From CAVQHY01 sp963712465 (lineage in GTDB: Bacteria > Actinomycetota > Thermoleophilia > Gaiellales > Gaiellaceae), in assembly GCA_963712465.1 (NCBI GenBank), contig CAVQHY010000008.1, positions 496,001 through 560,000 of the forward strand: a DNA stretch of 64,000 nt. The letters are read 5' to 3'. The notes under the pieces are model-generated. The model saw only the letters and a list, made by a program, of their open reading frames with translations, was not told the origin of the DNA and did not search any database. Both the position numbers and the translations under genes were made by a program. Positions 36,203-44,936 of this stretch are shown piece after piece (position 1 is the stretch's first letter; every line of letters starts with the position of its first letter).

Positions 36203-36232
36203 TTGTCAACATTTCGATCATCAACATACAAC
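36203..36232 (+). promoter_or_regulatory. promoter and direct-repeat operator of the divergent GntR region
   Basis: TTGTCA (36203) and TACAAC (36227) are spaced by 18 bases and match -35/-10 boxes for the GntR gene. Overlapping them are two exact copies of TCAACAT at 36206 and 36221, one and a half turns apart, in a locally AT-rich patch. This suits an FCD-type GntR regulator controlling both divergent operons. Confidence 0.45.
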
Positions 36233-36253
36233 TGGATTGGTTAGGGTGCGGCC

Positions 36254-37009
36254 ATGCTGATCGAGAAGTCGCACCGAACGCTTCGTGCGCAGGCCCTGAC
36301 CATCGTCCGCAACGAGCTCATCTCAGGACGCCTGCAGCCCGGGCAAAAGCTCAACGAGGTGCAGATTGCCCGCGAGATCGGCATCAGCCGTGGCACGCTG
36401 CGCGAGGCGATCCGCAACCTGGAGCAGGAAGGCCTCCTCGTATCCATCCCGCATCGCGGAACATTCGTCAGGCGGTTCACCGCACGCCAGGCCGCAGAGC
36501 TCCAAGAGGTTCGCTTCTCGCTCGAGGTGATGGCTGCCTGCAGCGTGGCACGCCGCTGGTCCGCACAGACCCAGGCGTTGGTCAGCCAGCGGCTGCGCGC
36601 GCTCGAGTTCGCTTTCTGGACGCCGCTGCCCTTCCCGGATCGCCTTCGCGCCGACCTCGGCTTCCACGAGGCGATCTGCGAATCCTGCGGAAACCAGACC
36701 CTTCTCGACGTCTGGCGCTCGCTGACAGGGAACATCACGGTGATGGTGCTGAACGTGGGCGAGGAGCGGATGACGCCGCTGCAAGATCCGGACGCACACC
36801 GGCCGCTCGTCGACGCGATCGCGGGGGGTGACGAGCAGACGATCCGCAATGTCTTCACCGCGCATTTCGCGGCCGGCCAAGCGATCGTCGACTCCGCTGT
36901 CGGAGAGCGGGACATCGAAGAGATCACGGCGGCCGCGGTGGGCGTTGACGATGGGTACCAGTCGTTGAGCTCGACTCGAAGCGAGGCGAGCGTCGAAAGC
37001 GAGGTCTAG
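36254..37009 (+). CDS. GntR-family regulator, FCD subfamily
   Basis: A 251-residue regulator. The N-terminal winged helix has the GntR signature (LRAQALTIVRNELISGRLQPGQKL, IAREIGISRGTLREAIRNLEQEGLL). The C-terminal all-helical FCD domain (about 85-225) contains the metal/ligand His positions in FHEAICESCGN and the HRPLVDAI segment. FCD regulators bind small carboxylates, often through a metal. It lies between the divergent permease/aldolase operon and the flavoprotein gene and is the likely local regulator of both. Confidence 0.9.
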   Translation: MLIEKSHRTLRAQALTIVRNELISGRLQPGQKLNEVQIAREIGISRGTLREAIRNLEQEGLLVSIPHRGTFVRRFTARQAAELQEVRFSLEVMAACSVARRWSAQTQALVSQRLRALEFAFWTPLPFPDRLRADLGFHEAICESCGNQTLLDVWRSLTGNITVMVLNVGEERMTPLQDPDAHRPLVDAIAGGDEQTIRNVFTAHFAAGQAIVDSAVGERDIEEITAAAVGVDDGYQSLSSTRSEASVESEV

Positions 37010-37173
37010 CTGCCCTCGGATTCGCAGCGACCGCCCGGAGTACCCACAGGACCGATGGGGAAGCTCACACGCCCAGCGTGCGCCGTCGGCGGAACGCGCG
37101 AGGATCGGCGAGCTCGTGCACTCGTACGAGCTACCGGCACAAACCCGCTAGGTTCGCTTCCTCCGGTGGCGTC

Positions 37174-39354
37174 TTGACGCGGGATCCGAAGTACGACGTG
37201 CTCTTCGAGCCGATCCGCGTGGGCCCGAAGACAATGAAGAACCGCTTCTACCAGACGCCCCACTGCACGGGCCTCGGCGCCCATTTTCCGGGTGCCCAGG
37301 CTCATTTCCGCGGGATGAAGGCCGAGGGCGGCTGGGCCGTCGTGAACACGGAAGCGACCCAGATCAGCTGCGAGGACGACTTCACGGGCTTCGGCCTGCC
37401 CTCGTTCATCTGGGACGACCGCGACGCGCAGAACTGGCGCCTCATGGTCGAGCGGGTGCATGAGCACGGAGCGCTCGCCGGGATCGAGCTGCACTCCGGC
37501 AGCTGCACGTCGGGCTTCGACAGCCGCCAGCCCGCCCGAGGCATCTCGAGAGTCGTTAGCGAGGTGCTCTGGATGGGCTCGACCTACGAGATGGACAAGG
37601 AGCAGATCCGCGAGCTCCAGCACCTCTACGTCCAGGCCGCACGGAGGGCACACGCGGTCGGCTTCGACATTGTGAACGTGCACGGAGCGGAGGCCTCCGC
37701 GACGCCGTCGATGTTCCTGATGAACTACTACAACAAGCGAAGCGACGAGTACGGCGGGTCGCTCGAGAACCGGGCTCGCTTCTGGTTGGAAACGCTCGAG
37801 CTGGTGCGAGAGGCTGTCGGCGACGACTGCGCGGTCACCGCACGACTGAGCGTCGACACGCTCCACGGTACGGATGCCGGCATTCGTGTCGAGGAGGAGG
37901 GCGTCGGATTCATCGAGCTCGCTGATCACCTCGTCGACTTCTGGGACCTCCAGGTCGGCGGCGAGAACATGGCGAACTGGATGAAGGACGCAGGGCCGTC
38001 GCGCTTCTTCGCCGAGAACTTCCAGGGAGACGTCATCTCGAAGGTCCGGCCGTACACGGACAAGCCGATCGTTGGAGTTGGGCGCTTCACCAACCCGGAC
38101 ACGATGGTGCAGGTGATTCGGAGCGGCCAGCTCGACATCATCGGCGCGGCCCGGCCGTCGATTGCCGACCCGTTCCTTCCGAAGAAGATCGAAGAGGGGC
38201 GACTCGACGAGATCCGCGAGTGCATCGGTTGCAACGTCTGTGTCTCCCGGGTCAACGCGGGCTGGCGCCTCATCTGCACGCAGAACGCCACGACGGGCGA
38301 GGAGTATCGAAGGAGCTGGCATCCCGAGAAGTTCGATCGGGCGGAGAACGCCGACAACGACGTCCTTGTCGTCGGCGCCGGCCCTGCCGGGCTCGAATGC
38401 GCGATTGTTCTCGGCAAGCGCGGGATGCGCCGCGTGCACCTTGTCGAGGCCGATGGCGACATAGGCGGCCACCTCCGCTGGGTCTCGCAGCTTCCCGGAA
38501 TGGGCGACTGGGCGAAGGTGATCGACTGGCGACGGATCCAGCTCTCGAAGCTTCGCAACGTCGAGCTGATCGTGAACAGCCGTCTCGACGCAAAGGCGAT
38601 CCTCGAATACGGCGCGGAGATCGTCGTCCTCGCGACAGGCGCGCGATGGGCGACCGATGGGCTGAACGGCCCTACGCACGAGCCCGTCCCCGGAGCGGAC
38701 GCGAGCCTCCCGTACGTTCTCGTCCCGGAGCAGATCATGGTCGAGGGGAAACGGGTGCTGGGCGACTCGGTTCTCGTCTACGACACGGAGGGGTACTTCA
38801 TGGGGGCGACGCTGGCCGAGAAGCTCGCCCGCGGAGGTAAGCAGGTGCGTCTCGTAACTCAATTCCCGGGTCCGGCGCCGTACATGAACTTCACCGGCGA
38901 GAACCTGCTGATGATCCCGCTGCTGCACGAACTCGGCGTCGATGTCGTGACGGGACACGTGATCTCCTCGATCGAGGCAGGGCGCGCCTCTGGCTTCGCC
39001 GTGGTTCCGTCGGGTCGCCAGGCCGAGTGGGAGTTCGACTCGATCGTCCTCGTGACGCAGCGCGTCGCACCCGACGCCCTCTACCGCGAGCTCAAGGACA
39101 CGGGCGATCTCCTCGAGCGGGAAGGCATCGGCAACCTGTACCGAATCGGCGACTGCGTGGCACCGCGGCTGCAGGTCGCAGACGCGATCTTCGACGGACA
39201 CCGCCTTGCGCGCGAGATCGACGGAGAGAAGCCCCAGACGGCACTGCCCTACATCCGAGAGTTCCGGCTGCTCGGAGCGTCCGACGCCGACTACGACGCC
39301 CTCGTCGCCGGCCGTTCGTCGGTCTACCGACCGACGTCGGCCAGGCAGACGTAG
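37174..39354 (+). CDS. trimethylamine/histamine dehydrogenase-type iron-sulfur flavoprotein
   Basis: About 726 residues from TTG 37174. The N-terminal TIM barrel starts RDPKYDVLFEP and includes NRFYQTPHCTG, where the Cys corresponds to the 6-S-cysteinyl-FMN residue of trimethylamine dehydrogenase. A [4Fe-4S] motif CIGCNVCVSRVN with a fourth Cys 11 residues on (LICTQN) follows at about 345-365. The C-terminal half has two nucleotide-binding folds (VLVVGAGPAGLECAIVLGKR and VYDTEGYFMGATLAEKLA). Family members oxidatively dealkylate or deaminate amines and pass electrons to ETF or another carrier; no ETF gene is here. The start lacks a good ribosome binding site. Confidence 0.87.
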   Translation: MTRDPKYDVLFEPIRVGPKTMKNRFYQTPHCTGLGAHFPGAQAHFRGMKAEGGWAVVNTEATQISCEDDFTGFGLPSFIWDDRDAQNWRLMVERVHEHGALAGIELHSGSCTSGFDSRQPARGISRVVSEVLWMGSTYEMDKEQIRELQHLYVQAARRAHAVGFDIVNVHGAEASATPSMFLMNYYNKRSDEYGGSLENRARFWLETLELVREAVGDDCAVTARLSVDTLHGTDAGIRVEEEGVGFIELADHLVDFWDLQVGGENMANWMKDAGPSRFFAENFQGDVISKVRPYTDKPIVGVGRFTNPDTMVQVIRSGQLDIIGAARPSIADPFLPKKIEEGRLDEIRECIGCNVCVSRVNAGWRLICTQNATTGEEYRRSWHPEKFDRAENADNDVLVVGAGPAGLECAIVLGKRGMRRVHLVEADGDIGGHLRWVSQLPGMGDWAKVIDWRRIQLSKLRNVELIVNSRLDAKAILEYGAEIVVLATGARWATDGLNGPTHEPVPGADASLPYVLVPEQIMVEGKRVLGDSVLVYDTEGYFMGATLAEKLARGGKQVRLVTQFPGPAPYMNFTGENLLMIPLLHELGVDVVTGHVISSIEAGRASGFAVVPSGRQAEWEFDSIVLVTQRVAPDALYRELKDTGDLLEREGIGNLYRIGDCVAPRLQVADAIFDGHRLAREIDGEKPQTALPYIREFRLLGASDADYDALVAGRSSVYRPTSARQT

Positions 39355-39360
39355 CCCCCT

Positions 39361-40227
39361 GTGTCGCTGGAGGTCGCGAGCGAGCACATCCGTGTGGAGA
39401 TCGTCCCCGCCGAGGGCGGACGTATCCAGCAGTTGCTCGATCGTCGCTCCGCCCGAGAGCTCCTCTATCAGCGTCCACCGCAGTCGGGCCCGCGTGACGA
39501 TTATCTCACTGCGACCACAGGAGGCTGGGACGTCCTTTTCCCGAACGACGAGCCGTGGAGAGGCCATCCCGACCATGGCCGCCTCTGGACGGCGCCGTTC
39601 ACGTGCGTGTCCCAGTGGGCCGACGGAGTCGAACTTCGTGCGGCGCTGAGCGATCCGGCGGTCGACGTTACTCGCCGTATCGCGCTTCTCGACCCCCCGC
39701 GCGTGGGTGTACGCGAGGAAGTGACCGTTCTTGCCCGAGCGGACACGGGTCCGTTCCTCGTCGCTCCCCATCCGATGCTCGCCGTCGGAACCGGCTGGAC
39801 GATCGAGCTCGGCGGCGCTCGCCGGAACGTCATGGCGGACGCTGATTTCCCTGGGCGTTTCCGCCCAAATCAATCCCTCGGCGAGGACGAATGGCGCGAA
39901 GCCTCCGTTGTCCCGCCGCGCTCACCGACCGTGGTGGAGGTGCTCTACGCCGACGGCGTCGAGAACGGAGAGGTCGTCTCACCGGAAGGGTCGTGTAGAA
40001 CTCGCGTCGCCTGGGACGCGCAGCGGTTGCCTCACCTCTGGATCTGCACCATTGCCGGACTCGCCGCGCACGGATCGTTCGTGATCCTCGAACCATGCAC
40101 GTCGAGGCCGTACCGACTGAGCGAGGCGATCGCGGCAGACAACGCCGTGTCGCTTCCAGCTGGGAGGCGCTGGTCCGCCTGGACCGAGGTCGAATCACTC
40201 GACGCGGCGAGCGCCGGTGCCGGTTGA
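39361..40227 (+). CDS. aldose 1-epimerase-like (galactose mutarotase fold) protein
   Basis: A 288-residue beta-sandwich protein, GTG start six bases after the flavoprotein stop. The mutarotase pattern is weak but visible: VEIVPAEGGRIQQLLDRRS, GGWDVLFPNDEP and HGRLWTAPF, with a His in VAPHPM. Catalytic His/Glu cannot be fixed with confidence, so it may be a non-catalytic or different-substrate member. Same operon as the flavoprotein; convergent with the DAO oxidase. Confidence 0.65.
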   Translation: MSLEVASEHIRVEIVPAEGGRIQQLLDRRSARELLYQRPPQSGPRDDYLTATTGGWDVLFPNDEPWRGHPDHGRLWTAPFTCVSQWADGVELRAALSDPAVDVTRRIALLDPPRVGVREEVTVLARADTGPFLVAPHPMLAVGTGWTIELGGARRNVMADADFPGRFRPNQSLGEDEWREASVVPPRSPTVVEVLYADGVENGEVVSPEGSCRTRVAWDAQRLPHLWICTIAGLAAHGSFVILEPCTSRPYRLSEAIAADNAVSLPAGRRWSAWTEVESLDAASAGAG

Positions 40228-40246
40228 AGCTCGGGCCGCCGGTCGC

Positions 40247-41479
40247 TCAGACCATGCCGTGCAGCTCGCCGCCCTTGTTCATGAGCGTGTCGAGCACGTC
40301 TCGCTCGCTCTCGTACCTACCCTCGAAGCGATCCGGCGAGAACGAGGTGCCTTCGGTAAGCGTCCCGAATCCGTCGGTGACGAGCTCCGCAGTGAGGCGA
40401 CCCCAGCCGGGGGCGTGCGAGACACCTGCTTCGTTGCAGCCGGCGACGACGTAGAGGCCTTCAACTCCGGCGATCGAGCCGACGAGCCCGCGCCGATCGG
40501 GAGTGAAGCACGGTGCCCCGTGAGCAACCGTCATGCTCTGGTACCGAAGCAGCAGGGGGATCACGGCAGAAGCCTGAGCGCCGACCCGCTGTGTATAGAG
40601 CACACCGTCGAGCGGAAGCTGGTCGAGCCGCTCCGGGACCTCCGTGTCGACCAGCATCGCGTGTGGGAAGACCTCGTAGTCGCACCCCCAGAGCAGCGCC
40701 CCGTTCTCGCCTCGTAGCCAGAGGTAGGAGAACTCCGGGATCTGGATCGTCGGCATCGTCGCAGGAACGCCCAGAAACTCGGTGACGATGCGTGAGGCCA
40801 GGAGCGGCACCATCGGCAGCCAGCGCCCGATCCCTGCCAGGAGCCGATTCGTCCAGGCGCCGCATGCGAGCACGACGGTCGGCGCCTTGATCGACCCACT
40901 CGAGGTTTCGACACCCGTGACGCGGTCCCCCTCCTGCAGCAAGCGCGTCGCGGGACACCTAGTCTCGAGGCGACCTCCGAGCGTGAGCAGCCGCGCCACC
41001 ATGGCAGAGGTTGCCTTCGGCGCCGATACCTGTCCTCCTGAGGGGTGGAGCACGCCGCCGAGGATCGATTCACCGCGCACGATACTGGCTAGTTCCTCGA
41101 CCTCTGAAGGAGACAGAACCCGCCGGTCAGCGACCCGTTCGTGGCTCGCAAGGAGGTCGAGGTGCGTGTTCCACGCATCCTCGTTCGTCGCGAGGAATAG
41201 CGTGCCGTTCCGCCGATAGCCGAGGTCGTAGTCGCCCTCGGCGAGCCGCGCGTAGAAGTCCAAGCCGTACTGCTCGATCTCGAGTTCTTCGCCGTCCCAG
41301 CTCGGAACGTACCCGGCGCCCCAGAGATCGATGAACCCAGCGCCGGCGGTCGAAGTCCCCTGGGCTACCTCGTCGCGCTCGATCAGCAGGACGTCGAGCC
41401 CTCGCTCGCGCAGATGAACCGCGGCCGCTGCGCCCATGATTCCGCCGCCAACCACTACCGCGTCTGCCGACTCGATCAC
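40247..41479 (-). CDS. FAD-dependent oxidoreductase, DAO family (sarcosine/glycine oxidase-like)
   Basis: A 410-residue flavoprotein. The N-terminal ADP-binding fold is VVVGGGIMGAAAAVHLRER followed by LLIERDEVAQGTS; the C-terminus has the DAO signature GLYVVAGCNEAGVSHAPGWG. It resembles sarcosine oxidase beta/monomeric sarcosine oxidase and glycine oxidase in layout. Family enzymes oxidise secondary or primary amino acids to imines with reduction of oxygen or a carrier. Placed beside the amine dehydrogenase, it could act on an N-methyl amino acid; this is inference. GTG start. Confidence 0.85.
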   Translation of the reverse strand: MIESADAVVVGGGIMGAAAAVHLRERGLDVLLIERDEVAQGTSTAGAGFIDLWGAGYVPSWDGEELEIEQYGLDFYARLAEGDYDLGYRRNGTLFLATNEDAWNTHLDLLASHERVADRRVLSPSEVEELASIVRGESILGGVLHPSGGQVSAPKATSAMVARLLTLGGRLETRCPATRLLQEGDRVTGVETSSGSIKAPTVVLACGAWTNRLLAGIGRWLPMVPLLASRIVTEFLGVPATMPTIQIPEFSYLWLRGENGALLWGCDYEVFPHAMLVDTEVPERLDQLPLDGVLYTQRVGAQASAVIPLLLRYQSMTVAHGAPCFTPDRRGLVGSIAGVEGLYVVAGCNEAGVSHAPGWGRLTAELVTDGFGTLTEGTSFSPDRFEGRYESERDVLDTLMNKGGELHGMV

Positions 41480-41521
41480 GAGCGCCCTCCCTTGCCTGGT
41501 CTAGGCGTACGTTCCTGATGA

Positions 41522-41583
41522 GGAGCTAACCGGGTCGAACCCGGCGACCTGCTGAGTGCGATTGCCTAGGATGTCGTTGGCTT
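41522..41583 (-). repeat. tRNA 3'-end-like fragment (copy 2)
   Basis: On the minus strand: AGGTCGCCGGGTTCGACCCGG then TTAGCTCC reads as a variable loop, T-arm and acceptor 3' strand. It resembles copy 1 at 27128-27173, same strand, including AGCCAACGA some distance 5'. No D-arm or anticodon arm can be built. The two copies bracket about 14.4 kb. Confidence 0.5.
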
Positions 41584-41775
41584 GAATAAGATACCGCGTG
41601 GTTGAGCCAAGTGACGTTCTGCTGGCTCGACGCCGGTGTCAATCCCTAAACAGCGCGTCGTTTGCGAGTGGCCACAACGTCAGCGGGCCGGACGAGCAGG
41701 CGCTAGCGGTCGCCGCAACTGGACTCGACCTGAAACCCGGCCCCGCGGTGGCCCGCCGGCACCGTGCGGTGGGTC

Positions 41776-41865
41776 TCATGGGTTGATGGGTTGGGGGGGC
41801 AGGTCGGGCACCTGGTAGGGATCGACCCGGTGAGTGCCTGACGATTCGTTTGCGATCCAGGTCAT
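41776..41865 (-). CDS. possible 29-residue small protein
   Basis: ATG 41865 to TGA at 41776. The product (MTWIANESSGTHRVDPYQV then PDLPPQPINP) has the balanced, non-Arg-rich composition of a real peptide rather than a GC-rich shadow ORF. There is no Shine-Dalgarno, so it would need a leaderless or weak start. Tentative. Confidence 0.25.
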   Translation of the reverse strand: MTWIANESSGTHRVDPYQVPDLPPQPINP

Positions 41866-41887
41866 GCGGGTTCGGCACGATTAGGCC

Positions 41888-43462
41888 GTGCATCTTGACC
41901 TGGAGGACGGCGTTGTCGTGCTCGGGTTGCTGGTCGCGGTCGCGGCGATGCTTGCGGTCGCTCCGGCTTTGCGGATCCCGTATCCGATCCTGCTCGTGCT
42001 GGGTGGGTTGGCGATCGGCGTCATTCCGGGGGTGCCGAACGTCGAGCTGCAGCCGGAGCTGATCTTCTTCGGCGTCCTCCCCCCTCTCCTCTACAGCGCT
42101 GCCTTTTTCACATCGCTTCGCGATCTGAGAGCCAATGCACGGCCGATTGGTCTGCTCGCGGTCGGCTTGGTCGTGATCACGACCGTCGGTGTTGCGATCG
42201 TCGCGCACGCCATCGTCGACGGGTTGACGTGGCCGAGCGCCTTTGTGCTTGGTGCGATCGTCTCGCCCACCGATCCGATCGCGGCCACTGCGATAGCTCG
42301 CCGGCTCGGCGTCCCGCGAAAGCTCGTCACGATCGTCGAGGGCGAGAGCCTCGTTAACGACGGCACCGGCCTGGTCCTGTACCGGGTCGCGGTGGCCGCG
42401 GTCGTGACGGGGTCATTCTCGGCCCTGTACACAGGTGGGCTGTTCGTCGTCAGCGCTCTTGGCGGCGTCGCGGTCGGGCTCGCCGTCGGGTGGATCGTGC
42501 GCCAGGCTCGTCGCCGTCTCGACAACCCGCCTGCGGAGATCACGATCTCCCTGTTGACGGGCTACTTCGCGTTCATCCCGGCAGAGCTGCTGGGTGTCTC
42601 CGCGGTGCTCGCAGCCGTGAGTGCGGGGATCTATCTCGGCTGGCATACGCCGGAGCTGACGACCCCCCAGGTTCGGCTGCAAGGAGTCGCCGTCTGGGAG
42701 ATCGTCCAGTACCTCCTCAACGCGCTGCTCTTCGTACTCGTGGGTCTCCAGCTACCCGTCGTCATCGACGCGCTCGGCGACATCCCCGCTGCGACGCTTC
42801 TCGGCTACGCCGCGCTTGTCAGCCTGACGGTGATCGCTGTCCGGTTCGCCTGGGTCTTTGCGGTGCTTCATGCGCCCAAGTGGATCGCGCGACGGGTATC
42901 GAGCTGGCGGGGCGCTGTCTTTCTCTCCTGGGCCGGCATGCGTGGTGCGCTGTCTCTCGCGGCAGCGCTCGCGCTGCCGCTTCAGACCGATGCTGGCGCA
43001 TCGTTTCCCGGCCGCGACCTGATTCTGTTCCTCACCTTCTCGGTCATCCTTGCGACGCTCGTCGGACAAGGGTTGACCCTGCCGTTCGTCATTCGCGTGC
43101 TCGGGCTCGAGGATGACGGAATCGATGCTCGCGAGGAGGTGGAGGCCCGCATCCGCACAGCCGAGGCCGCGATCGCCAGGCTTGACGATCTCGAGCGGGA
43201 GGAATGGGTGCGCGAGGACACGGCCGGGCGCCTGCGCGGCCTGTACAGCTTCCGGACGGTTCGCTTCAGAGCACGCTTCGAGGACACCGACGACGGCACC
43301 ATCGAGTCGCGTTCACACGACTATCAACGCTTGCGCCGCGAACTGCTCGAAGCCGAGCGGCAAGCCCTACTCGACCTCCGCCGCACCGGCGCGATCAGCA
43401 ACGACGTCTGGCTACGGGTAGCCCGCGACCTCGATCTCGAGGACCAACGCCTCGACATCTGA
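41888..43462 (+). CDS. Na+/H+ antiporter, CPA1 family
   Basis: A 524-residue antiporter, GTG start. About twelve membrane segments are followed by a 110-residue cytosolic tail (about 415-524) rich in charged helices. CPA1 signatures are clear: FFGVLPPLLYSAAFF, GAIVSPTDPIAATAIARRL with the ion-binding Asp, and EGESLVNDGTGLVLYRVAV. Exchanges cytosolic Na+ (or K+) for external protons. Stand-alone gene. Confidence 0.92.
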   Translation: MHLDLEDGVVVLGLLVAVAAMLAVAPALRIPYPILLVLGGLAIGVIPGVPNVELQPELIFFGVLPPLLYSAAFFTSLRDLRANARPIGLLAVGLVVITTVGVAIVAHAIVDGLTWPSAFVLGAIVSPTDPIAATAIARRLGVPRKLVTIVEGESLVNDGTGLVLYRVAVAAVVTGSFSALYTGGLFVVSALGGVAVGLAVGWIVRQARRRLDNPPAEITISLLTGYFAFIPAELLGVSAVLAAVSAGIYLGWHTPELTTPQVRLQGVAVWEIVQYLLNALLFVLVGLQLPVVIDALGDIPAATLLGYAALVSLTVIAVRFAWVFAVLHAPKWIARRVSSWRGAVFLSWAGMRGALSLAAALALPLQTDAGASFPGRDLILFLTFSVILATLVGQGLTLPFVIRVLGLEDDGIDAREEVEARIRTAEAAIARLDDLEREEWVREDTAGRLRGLYSFRTVRFRARFEDTDDGTIESRSHDYQRLRRELLEAERQALLDLRRTGAISNDVWLRVARDLDLEDQRLDI

Positions 43463-43633
43463 GCCCACGCTGAGCCCGCACGGCTCCTTCCACGTCGCTT
43501 CCGATACTCATATGCAGCGAAGGCGGCGGACCCTTGCTTTCCGCCACGACGGCGAGCCCTTTCCCTCGTGGGCGACCTCGACGGATCGAGCCGATCGTGG
43601 CCACCGCGGAGCCGAGGATCGCGGCGAGTAGCG

Positions 43634-43903
43634 TCAACCGCTGCCGGTGGGTGCCGCTCGCTCAAGCCGATCAAGGCCGCGCAAGTCGACGCAAGTGACC
43701 CCGCGGATCTCGACGAGCACCATCACGATCGCGTCGCAGCTCCTACAGCGGACAACCGTTCCCGGAGCCCGCAGGTAGACCCGGAGCTCAGCCACTTGAC
43801 GGGAGGCGCTGCAGAGCGCGCAGACGCTCGTGGCTGCGGTCATCTCTTCGCCGAAGACGTCATAGAGCGCTCCGGCGATCGCGTTGCCGTCGAGCGCGTC
43901 CAT
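43634..43903 (-). CDS. DUF6510 family zinc-ribbon protein
   Basis: An 89-residue protein with two Cys pairs in a zinc-ribbon pattern (SVCALCSASRQ and VVRCRSCDAIV) flanking a short beta region. This matches the actinobacterial DUF6510 family, commonly found beside sulfite-oxidase-like and FAD reductase genes, as here. Its ATG shares one base with the stop of the UBP-type zinc-finger gene. Function unknown; perhaps an electron-transfer or assembly accessory. Confidence 0.8.
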   Translation of the reverse strand: MDALDGNAIAGALYDVFGEEMTAATSVCALCSASRQVAELRVYLRAPGTVVRCRSCDAIVMVLVEIRGVTCVDLRGLDRLERAAPTGSG

Positions 43904-44196
43904 CAGCCCTCACGTCCTCCCGGCGCGACGACGAAGGCGGCCTCGTCGACGTAGCACCAGCTCCAGTGCTCTCCCGCCTCGGCCGACCGGGCGATCGGAT
44001 GCGCCGCTTCGCGTGCGTGTCCGGAAGCGTGCCGGTTGGGCGAGGAGTCGCAGCAGCCGATCTTTCCGCAACTCATGCACATGCGCAGGTGCACCCAGCC
44101 GCTGCCGATCTTCAAGCACTCCTCGCAGCCCGCGATCGAGGCAGGAAGCTCGGTCACGCTGACCTGGTCGAGATGCGAGCAGGGCGGGGCGCTCAC
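43903..44196 (-). CDS. UBP-type zinc finger protein
   Basis: A 97-residue single-domain protein with the UBP/ZnF-UBP ligands: CSHLDQV, CEECLKIGSGWVHLRMC, SCGKIGCCDSSPNRHASGH and HPIARS. In eukaryotes this fold binds the free C-terminus of ubiquitin; bacterial copies are small stand-alone proteins of unknown role. The GTG start overlaps the stop of the reductase gene (GTGA). It is in the overlapping operon with the Mo protein and FAD reductase. Confidence 0.88.
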   Translation of the reverse strand: MSAPPCSHLDQVSVTELPASIAGCEECLKIGSGWVHLRMCMSCGKIGCCDSSPNRHASGHAREAAHPIARSAEAGEHWSWCYVDEAAFVVAPGGREG

Positions 44197-44936
44197 GTCG
44201 GCCCGAAGCGTTCGGTCCTGATCCTGGTGGCGTCGTGTCCAAGCGCGACGAGCGCGCTCGCGGCGGTCTCGACGAAACCGGTCGGGCCGCAGACATAGAC
44301 GAGTGGCCGCTCAACCGGTGGCCAAGCGACGTCGTCGAGTAGCTCCCGGTCGATCCGGCGGCTGTAGCCTCGCCAATCTTCCGGCTGCTCGCGGGTGAGC
44401 GTGAAGCGGATGTCGATCCCGTCGTCCGCGGCGATGCGCATCAGCTCGTCACGGTAGATGACCTCCTCGAGCGCTCGGGCCGAGTAGAGGAGGCGCACTG
44501 AGACAGCGCTCTCGATTGCGCGGTGGTGACGCAGCATCGCGCGCAGCGGCACGACGCCCGAACCGCCCGCGACGAGCAGCAGGGGCCCGCCGAGCGACTC
44601 CTCCCAGACGAAGTGGCCGCCGACGGGCCCGCGAAACTCGAGCTCGTCACCCGGACGCAGCTCGTCGACGAGGTACCCCGACACCTCGCCGTCGTCGAGT
44701 CGCTCCACCGTCAACACGAGATAGGCATCCTCAGGCGCGGAGGCGATCGAGTAGCTGCGCTGCGCCTGATAGCCGTCCTCCGCGGTCAGGCGAACGTCCA
44801 CGTGCTGGCCGGCGCGGTGACCGGGCCACGCGGCCGGCTCGAGGACGAGACTGCGAACCCGTGCCGTCTCGTCGACCAACTCGACCACGTTGGCCAGCTG
44901 CCATGTCAGTCTCCCCAGTAGCGCTGCTCTCGCCAT
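44193..44936 (-). CDS. FAD/NAD(P)-binding oxidoreductase (ferredoxin reductase-like)
   Basis: A 247-residue reductase from ATG 44936, overlapping the upstream Mo gene by 31 bases. The FAD-binding barrel has QRSYSIASAPED, and the NAD(P) domain has LLLVAGGSGVVPLRAMLRH and VYVCGPTGFVETA. There is no 2Fe-2S domain. It likely passes electrons between NAD(P)H and the adjacent sulfite-oxidase-like protein or an unidentified carrier. Cytosolic. Confidence 0.88.
   Translation of the reverse strand: MARAALLGRLTWQLANVVELVDETARVRSLVLEPAAWPGHRAGQHVDVRLTAEDGYQAQRSYSIASAPEDAYLVLTVERLDDGEVSGYLVDELRPGDELEFRGPVGGHFVWEESLGGPLLLVAGGSGVVPLRAMLRHHRAIESAVSVRLLYSARALEEVIYRDELMRIAADDGIDIRFTLTREQPEDWRGYSRRIDRELLDDVAWPPVERPLVYVCGPTGFVETAASALVALGHDATRIRTERFGPT

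Larger units (their letters stand above)
41480..41887. other. intergenic region with tRNA-like fragment
   Basis: A 408-base spacer between the divergent DAO oxidase and Na+/H+ antiporter genes. It contains the second tRNA 3'-end-like fragment (41522-41583) and a 29-codon minus-strand ORF (41776-41865). A plus-strand ORF at 41598-41786 has no ribosome binding site or family resemblance and is not called. The rest shows nothing recognisable. Confidence 0.5.

Noticed and set aside
37006..39873. 955-codon open frame on the minus strand
   Set aside because: It lies antisense to the amine dehydrogenase gene, which has full family motifs; a long antisense frame is expected in very GC-rich coding DNA.
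41598..41786. 62-codon plus-strand ORF between oxidase and antiporter
   Set aside because: No ribosome binding site, no family resemblance, biased composition.
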